Source: an uncultured Sutterella sp. (GTDB lineage Bacteria; Pseudomonadota; Gammaproteobacteria; Burkholderiales; Burkholderiaceae_F). Taken from it: DNA of 18,989 bases. The stretch is taken from the NCBI GenBank assembly GCA_900552915.1, contig USBS01000021.1, positions 1 to 18,989 of the forward strand, in the 5' to 3' direction. Made by a program: the position numbers and the translations under genes. Below the pieces are notes generated by a model. That model made no database searches and was not told where the DNA came from. It saw only the letters and a list, made by a program, of their open reading frames with translations. This document shows, in pieces, positions 14,440-18,989 of this stretch (the first letter of the stretch is position 1; every line of letters begins with the position of its first letter).

Positions 14440-15307
14440 TCTGCCTGTAGCGGCCGATTGTCGTCGTCCACCAGTTGAGGATGTCGGAACTCACTTCGCC
14501 CGGACGACCTCGTAGTACCAATCGCTCCGACTCCAGCGTCATAGGCGACTCGATTGCCGTGACCGCGTTGCGATACGGCGACTGTCCTAAGAGAAGAAAC
14601 TTCGGCAGGATTGTCCAACCCAAGCCTTTGGCCGCAAGCCCGAGCGCCCACAAGCCGCTGTCGACTTCCCAATGATCGGTCGAGACGACGGCGGGAGGCG
14701 ACGATTCGGGAGCTCGCGCGTAGACCACGATCTGTCGGTGGCGCTTTAAGTCGTCCAAGGTGGGGTGAGTGAGTGCTGCCAACGGATGCGTCTTGCTCGT
14801 GACGATGCACAAGGGTGTTCGGCCGAGCACTCGTTCGTCACTTTCAAGCGCCGGTTTGGATGAAAAAACGAGCGCCAGATTCATGCCGGCTTTGGCTAGA
14901 AACCAGTCGGCTTCGGATCCCGTCATGTTTTCCACCTGCAGGCGCACGGAAGGGAAGGTTTTGGCAAAAAGACGCAGCCACTCGATCATGACGGGCGCTT
15001 CGAGCGCCAAATCGATTCCCATGTAAAGCGCGGGCGAAGCGGTTTGCGAGAGAGCGGCCGCTCGTGTCTGCAGGCGGTCGGCTTCCGCTACAAGCCGTTG
15101 GGCACCCGCAAGAAGCTCGGCACCGCGGGGCGTAAGCACGGGCTTGGGCGTGCGTTCAAAGAGTTTGTACCCGAGCTCGGCTTCCATGCCGGCGATGTGC
15201 ATGGAGACAACCGATTGAGCTCGGCGCAGATTCCTTGCGGCCTCGGAAAAGGAGCCCGTTTCGGCTGCTGCGGCAAAGGAGCGAAGTTCGTCGATTTTGA
15301 GCGTCAT
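14420..15307 (-). CDS. LysR-family transcriptional regulator
   Basis: The 295-residue protein has the N-terminal winged helix-turn-helix of LysR regulators (about 5-65; ELRSFAAAAETGSFSEAARN, then MEAELGYKLFERTPKPVLTPRG) and a periplasmic-binding-protein-like effector domain (about 90-290). Such regulators act as tetramers on sites near a divergent gene and respond to a small molecule. It is divergent from the MFS transporter gene at 15403, with 95 bases between, so that transporter is its likely target. The helix-turn-helix reads QSVVSMHIAGME where many relatives have the pattern QSAVSxxIxxLE. The ligand is unknown. The gene's 3' end carries an adjacent duplication of its last codons and stop. 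No clear ribosome-binding site precedes the ATG. Confidence 0.93.
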   Translation of the reverse strand: MTLKIDELRSFAAAAETGSFSEAARNLRRAQSVVSMHIAGMEAELGYKLFERTPKPVLTPRGAELLAGAQRLVAEADRLQTRAAALSQTASPALYMGIDLALEAPVMIEWLRLFAKTFPSVRLQVENMTGSEADWFLAKAGMNLALVFSSKPALESDERVLGRTPLCIVTSKTHPLAALTHPTLDDLKRHRQIVVYARAPESSPPAVVSTDHWEVDSGLWALGLAAKGLGWTILPKFLLLGQSPYRNAVTAIESPMTLESERLVLRGRPGEVSSDILNWWTTTIGRYRQKLGLAD

Positions 15308-15402
15308 AAAAAAACACCATCAGATTCTTGATGGATTCTAACTCGAAAGTTCAAATTTCCGATGTCACAATGGCGGCATGACAAACTCTGTAAGGAATGC
15401 CT
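15308..15402. promoter_or_regulatory. Divergent lysR / MFS control region with three inverted repeats
   Basis: Between the two divergent starts lie CCATCA-N6-TGATGG (15317-15334), AACT-N4-AGTT (15340-15351) and TGTCA-N11-TGACA (15363-15383). The third has the size of a LysR-type box and sits next to the MFS ribosome-binding site; the first lies nine bases before lysR and could serve autoregulation. No consensus promoter was found. Assignment to LysR is inference from position and symmetry. Confidence 0.5.
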
Positions 15403-16671
15403 ATGTCGCTCAACCAAACCAGCAAAAGAAAGCCCATGAGCGCCGCCGCGGCGCTCGATATGCGTCTGCCCGCTCAACATCCGACCGCAATATCCGACGA
15501 CAAAACCCATGCGAAGGCAGGTGCCGTTTCCAAAGCCGAACTTTGGGCGGCCCGCATCGGTTTTTTCGCCGGAGGCTTTACGGTAGCCTCCTGGGCTCCT
15601 CTGATTCCTTTTGTGCAAACCAAGCTTGCGCTCGAGCCCTACATCCTCGGATTTCTGCTGCTCGGTCTCGGCGTGGGCTCGTTCTTGGGCATGCCGTTGG
15701 CAGGAACGCTCACGCAGCGCATCGGTGCGCGCAACGCGATTGCCGTTTCAGGTCTGACATCTTGTCTTCTCCTGGTGGTGCTGGCGCTTGCGCCCAACTT
15801 TGCGCTTGAAGCGGCCGCATTGCTCGCTTACGGCGTGACGCTGGGCTGCCTTGAGGTAAGCGTCAACATCTACGGCACGTACTTGGAAAACCGCAACAAG
15901 GCCCGCATCATGAGCGGACTGCATGCGGCCTATTCGATCGGGGAGGTGGCTTCCGCCGCGGCGCTCACAACGATGTTTGTATTGGGGGCCTCTCCTTTGG
16001 GGGCCGTCGGTACGCTGATGGTCCTTCTGGCGCTTGCGATGGTCATGATTCTGCGCCGCATTGAAAACCACCCCGTCGAAACGCCCAAAAAGGAAAAGGT
16101 TGGGAAAGGCGGCGGATTGGGGCTCGCGGGTCCCGTGGGACTGCTTGCGATTGTCTGTGCGGTGATCTTTCTTGCCGAAGGCAGCATGCTCGACTGGAGT
16201 GCGATCTACTTGCGCGACTACGCGGGCGTACCGCAGGAAGCCAGCGCCGTAGGCTATACGCTTTTTGTGATCGCCATGGCGATTTCGCGACTGGCAGGCG
16301 ACGCGCTCACCGCGCGCGTCGGACCAATTGCGATGTTGTCGGTCGGCATCGGCATCATCTTTGCGACATTGGCCGCTCTTGTGTTCTTCCCGACACCCGC
16401 AGCCGCCTACGTTTCGCTTTTTGCAATGGGACTGGGTCTTGCAAATGTCGCACCCTTGGTGATTTCGGCTGCTTCGAGAACGCCCGGCATGGACAGCGTC
16501 AAAGCAATCACCGTTGTGACCACCGTGGGCTACGGCGGGCTCTTGGCCGGCCCCGCTTTGATCGGCGCCGTGACGTCGGCCGTATCGCTTCCTGCTGCGT
16601 TTTTGATGGTCTGCGGAATGCTCGTGGTCTGTTTTGTGCTGGTGCTCAGAAACAGAACGGTATTCCGCTGA
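15403..16671 (+). CDS. MFS transporter, YbjJ-like
   Basis: The 422-residue protein is a major facilitator with about 12 membrane segments, a cytoplasmic N-terminal tail of about 45 residues and a basic middle loop (ENHPVETPKKEKVGK) between the two six-helix halves. FFAGGFTVASWAPLIPFVQT in the first helix and LGSFLG-MPLAGTLTQRIGAR-type sequence after helix 2 resemble the poorly characterised YbjJ group. AAGGA at 15393-15396 is too close to the ATG at 15397 but six bases before the ATG at 15403, so the second ATG is preferred; the alternative adds Met-Pro. It is divergent from lysR, probably its regulator. The substrate cannot be assigned. It converges with the AlbA_2 gene, with 12 bases between the stops. 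Confidence 0.88.
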   Translation: MSLNQTSKRKPMSAAAALDMRLPAQHPTAISDDKTHAKAGAVSKAELWAARIGFFAGGFTVASWAPLIPFVQTKLALEPYILGFLLLGLGVGSFLGMPLAGTLTQRIGARNAIAVSGLTSCLLLVVLALAPNFALEAAALLAYGVTLGCLEVSVNIYGTYLENRNKARIMSGLHAAYSIGEVASAAALTTMFVLGASPLGAVGTLMVLLALAMVMILRRIENHPVETPKKEKVGKGGGLGLAGPVGLLAIVCAVIFLAEGSMLDWSAIYLRDYAGVPQEASAVGYTLFVIAMAISRLAGDALTARVGPIAMLSVGIGIIFATLAALVFFPTPAAAYVSLFAMGLGLANVAPLVISAASRTPGMDSVKAITVVTTVGYGGLLAGPALIGAVTSAVSLPAAFLMVCGMLVVCFVLVLRNRTVFR

Positions 16672-16672
16672 G

Positions 16673-16700
16673 ACTGTTGGAAGCTATTTCTTCAGACAGT
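16673..16700. other. Hairpin spanning the two convergent stop codons
   Basis: ACTGTTGGAAG (16673-16683) pairs with CTTCAGACAGT (16690-16700) with one G-U and one mismatch around the loop CTATTT. The loop contains the reverse-strand stop of the AlbA_2 gene, and the stem starts two bases after the MFS stop. No T tract lies on either side, so it is a weak terminator at best but may protect both mRNA ends. Confidence 0.5.
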
Positions 16701-18030
16701 AGCGTACGGCCGGGCCTCGACCGATTTTCTTGATGACGCCTTGGTTCACAAGCGTACGTAGATGCAGGATTAAATTGCTTCGACTCACTTGCAACGCTTG
16801 CTCAAATTCCCGTCGGCTTGCCGATTGTTGAGTCTGAAGAAACTGCACGATATTTTCTTCAATGCTCCCCGAACTGGTTGAGGACGAGGCTATTGAGGGC
16901 TTAACACGCGGCAGTCGAATCGTGAAACGCTTGGGGCCGAGCTCAAGCAGCGAATCCAGTTCCTGTGTGGGATAGGCCTTACGGATCACGAAAAAGCCGT
17001 TGCCGACACCTTCCATAAGCTTCAGACGCATCAGAAGCATGGCAAGGTGTTCGTTGCGGCAGCGAGTCATCATGCCTGAAAAGACAAGATCCTGATCGAG
17101 CCCGGGAAGTCCCCCGTAGGTTGTGATCGTGAGCGCAGAAGGCGTGAGCGTCAATCGTGTGGCAATGGGTTCGCTGTAGTCGCGGTGAGCAATGGCGTTT
17201 ACGAGTGCTTCGCGCACCACGTCTGGCTGAATCCAATACCGCTCGACTCGTTGCAATGAACCGTCGGTGGGTGCGGAAAACGAGTAGAGATTGGTTTTCG
17301 AAACGTAGGCGAGAGTATCCCGAAGCAGAGCGAATAAGGAACCTTTGTACTTGACGATGTTGATCGGATTCTGCTGGCCGTCGTCAATGAACTCCGTGCA
17401 GATGCACTCTGCCGGACTTTGGTCCGAACAGAGGTAGGCAATATTGGTCCAACGACCGGCTTTTGCGTCCCAAAAACCATACTGGAGGTGCTTTTTGGGA
17501 TCGATTGTGATGCCGAGATCCTGACAGAAGAGGTCCATCTCGGTGAAGGTGAGCGTCTGCACCGGCGAGAATTGGAGTTCAAACGGAGTGGGTGAACTCT
17601 GCCGCACGATAAGGGCAAGGTCGTCGAGCGAGGCACGTGTGTTGGTTGAGCCGACCCGCAGATAAACGCCTTCAGCTTTTTTGGCATCGGTTGTGTACGG
17701 ACGCATCCGTCCGGGATTAATGTGGACATGCACGATTGCCATGCCGCCGGCTTGAAGAATTTCAGTGCTCAAGCAGTCGACAATGGACGGCGTTATGCGG
17801 TCACTCACGACAGAGGCAATGCTTTGCACGATTTGGTCGGGATTGCCGACTCCGATCGGCTGTCCGTCATCTTCGACACCGATATAGAGGTCGCCGCCGG
17901 CGGTATTGGCAAATGCCACCAATGTCTTAATGATGGGTTCTTTCGTCCATGCACTTTTGAATTCGACGGTTTGAGATTCGTAACGAGGGATTCTGAAAGT
18001 GTTTTGTACGATTTTTTTCGTATCGGACAT
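16684..18030 (-). CDS. AlbA_2-domain / HATPase / winged-helix DNA-binding regulator
   Basis: The 448-residue protein has three parts. Residues 1-135 form an AlbA_2 (Schlafen/divergent AAA_4-type) domain: YESQTVEFKSAW (17-28), FANTAGGDLYIGVEDDG (40-56) and GVYLRVGSTNTRAS (121-134). Residues about 260-375 match the HATPase_c_4 region often called RecG-like C-terminal: REALVNAIAHRDYSE (273-287) and a stretch near 325-345 ending LMEGVGNGF. Residues about 388-445 are a winged helix-turn-helix (SRREFEQALQVSRSNLILHL). Proteins of this layout are annotated as transcriptional regulators or as RecG-like helicases, though no helicase motifs are present. The role here is unknown; the intact winged helix and the repeated GTACGA sites just upstream suggest autoregulation. 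It is flanked by an MFS gene and a lysE gene with no visible metabolic link, which fits a mobile accessory gene. Confidence 0.85.
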   Translation of the reverse strand: MSDTKKIVQNTFRIPRYESQTVEFKSAWTKEPIIKTLVAFANTAGGDLYIGVEDDGQPIGVGNPDQIVQSIASVVSDRITPSIVDCLSTEILQAGGMAIVHVHINPGRMRPYTTDAKKAEGVYLRVGSTNTRASLDDLALIVRQSSPTPFELQFSPVQTLTFTEMDLFCQDLGITIDPKKHLQYGFWDAKAGRWTNIAYLCSDQSPAECICTEFIDDGQQNPINIVKYKGSLFALLRDTLAYVSKTNLYSFSAPTDGSLQRVERYWIQPDVVREALVNAIAHRDYSEPIATRLTLTPSALTITTYGGLPGLDQDLVFSGMMTRCRNEHLAMLLMRLKLMEGVGNGFFVIRKAYPTQELDSLLELGPKRFTIRLPRVKPSIASSSTSSGSIEENIVQFLQTQQSASRREFEQALQVSRSNLILHLRTLVNQGVIKKIGRGPAVRYCLKK

Positions 18031-18154
18031 TTTTGATTGTACGACTAATTCTTTGATATATCAGAACTTTTTTAGAAATCGAATTGATGTGGTTCGATTT
18101 TTACTCGATTTTACTCGATAATCGTACAAAATCGGCTATCCGATTTGTACGATT
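18002..18154 (-). promoter_or_regulatory. Operator-like array upstream of the AlbA_2 regulator
   Basis: Four GTACGA sites are present: 18006-18011 (inside the first codons), 18039-18044, and the two arms of a large inverted repeat, AATCGTACAAAATCGG (18120-18135) and CCGATTTGTACGATT (18140-18154), separated by CTAT and differing by one base of length. Beside it, TTACTCGAT occurs at 18101-18109 and again at 18111-18119, with a further TTCGAT at 18093-18098, giving a helical period of about 10. A possible reverse-strand promoter, TTCGAT (18078-18083) with TATATC (18055-18060) at 17 bases, overlaps the palindrome TGATATATCA (18054-18063). The rest of the spacer to lysE (18155-18223) shows no gene. 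Confidence 0.65.
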
Positions 18155-18223
18155 CACCAGAGACTGGAAAAGAGAGTCGTCGACCTGGGACGCGGAAAAG
18201 ATGCAAGCGTCTACGGCGACGGA

Positions 18224-18889
18224 CTAAGCGTGCCAGTTCGTCACCATCTGCCACAGGAAGGCAACGCCGAGCAGCCAATACGCAACGCCTGCGATGCGGT
18301 TGATCCAGATCGAGGAGTCGGGCTTCAAAAGCGTGCCTGCCGCCAATGATCCCAGCCAGCCGTATCCCGAGTGAATGATCCACACCAGGAAGAAGTAGTT
18401 GAGCGTCAGAATCGTCACCTGCGGCCAGTAGGTGAGCTCCTTGTCGATGCACTGCGGGAAAAGCGACAGGTAGAAGATGATGAGGGCCGGGTTGCTGATC
18501 TGCAGCAGCACGCCTTCGATGAAAAGGTGCTTTTTGTTGACGTTTTCTACGGGCGTGTCGCCGTACTCCTGATTTTCAATGTGCGCGAGCCTCAGGGCAA
18601 AGGGCTTGGCGCGGAATTTCTTGTAGCCCAAATACAGCAGAAAAAGAATGCCGACGACGCGGATTACGGCGTAGAGCGTTTCGGAAGTGGCAATCACCAC
18701 GCCTAAGCCCGTCACGGACACGATGCCCACCACAAGCGTACCCGCTGCAACACCCAAGATGCCGGGCTGTGCGGTGCGCAGACCGTAGCGCATGGAATTG
18801 GTAAGCGACATCAAAACGCCGGGGCCGGGCGAGAGGATGGTCGGAATGGCAACCAGAAGAAAGACCCAATACAAATGCATGTTGATCAT
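18224..18889 (-). CDS. LysE/RhtB-family amino acid exporter
   Basis: The 221-residue inner-membrane protein belongs to the LysE/RhtB exporters, which pump out amino acids or their analogues. The family's N-terminal signature is present as ILSPGPGVLMSLTNSMRYG (about 19-37), followed by LRTAQPGILGVAAGT, and the mid-protein motif appears as LLQISNPALIIFYLSLFP. About six hydrophobic segments are visible and the length is normal (about 205-225). The ATG at 18889 is used; an ATG three codons later is possible, and neither has a clear ribosome-binding site. A sigma-70-like promoter (TTCAAT, 16 bases, TGTAAT) is seen at 18958-18985 in the same direction. The substrate is not predictable from sequence. 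Confidence 0.9.
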   Translation of the reverse strand: MINMHLYWVFLLVAIPTILSPGPGVLMSLTNSMRYGLRTAQPGILGVAAGTLVVGIVSVTGLGVVIATSETLYAVIRVVGILFLLYLGYKKFRAKPFALRLAHIENQEYGDTPVENVNKKHLFIEGVLLQISNPALIIFYLSLFPQCIDKELTYWPQVTILTLNYFFLVWIIHSGYGWLGSLAAGTLLKPDSSIWINRIAGVAYWLLGVAFLWQMVTNWHA

Positions 18890-18957
18890 GGGCTCAAAAA
18901 CACTGCAAACGAAGAGAAAAATTGAAACGGGCTTCGAGGCTGACTCGAAAGAAAACG

Positions 18958-18985
18958 ATTACACTTAAGCTTCTGCCTGATTGAA
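18958..18985 (-). promoter_or_regulatory. Candidate promoter of the lysE-family gene
   Basis: On the reverse strand TTCAAT (complement of 18980-18985) is followed, after 16 bases, by TGTAAT (complement of 18958-18963), which matches the -10 consensus at five of six positions. It lies 68 bases before the start codon. The remaining upstream DNA to the window edge holds no gene. Confidence 0.5.
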
Positions 18986-18989
18986 CGGA

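Noticed and set aside
15397..15402. The upstream ATG as the MFS start
   Set aside because: The AAGGA ribosome-binding site lies directly against this ATG, too close for initiation. The next ATG has proper spacing.

Overview
The window looks like part of a chromosome from a host-associated, anaerobic or microaerophilic betaproteobacterium, most plausibly a Burkholderiales relative of the Sutterella/Parasutterella type. This rests on the GC-rich coding DNA, the folC - SPOR protein - cvpA - purF gene order that is widespread in beta- and gammaproteobacteria, and anaerobic functions such as the C4-dicarboxylate antiporter DcuA and formate-tetrahydrofolate ligase. The taxon is an inference.

Layout. 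Positions 1-824 hold the 3' part of dcuA, closed by a terminator. Positions 1001-6882 are a forward run: an M50 site-2 protease homologue, a SAM methyltransferase, folC (with a strong nested terminator), a SPOR-domain protein, cvpA and purF. The reverse strand then carries an AzoR-like flavin reductase (7042-7728), a HipA-family kinase without a HipB partner (8006-9199) and fhs (9408-11054). A gene-poor stretch of about 1.1 kb (11055-12138) contains a convincing 49-codon membrane peptide on the reverse strand (11562-11711) and a doubtful 41-codon basic ORF with an excellent ribosome-binding site. etfB-etfA follow on the forward strand with a strong terminator. The right third is more accessory: a lone Phd/YefM-type antitoxin, a LysR regulator divergent from an MFS transporter, an AlbA_2/HATPase/winged-helix regulator with a striking repeat-rich upstream region, and a LysE/RhtB-family exporter.

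How the genes fit together. folC, fhs and purF all serve folate/one-carbon and purine metabolism: FolC polyglutamylates folate, Fhs charges tetrahydrofolate with formate to give the formyl donor used in purine synthesis, and PurF commits PRPP to that pathway. They are not one operon, since terminators separate them. DcuA and EtfAB suggest anaerobic fumarate/succinate exchange and flavin-based electron transfer, but no dehydrogenase or ETF-quinone oxidoreductase lies nearby.

The best candidates for undescribed biology are the AlbA_2 regulator with its GTACGA/TCGAT operator array, the 49-residue membrane peptide with two C-terminal cysteines, the two unpaired toxin-antitoxin-family genes (hipA-like and phd-like), and the in-frame duplicated tail of lysR that includes its stop codon. 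No tRNA, rRNA, CRISPR array, insertion sequence or recognisable riboswitch was found.
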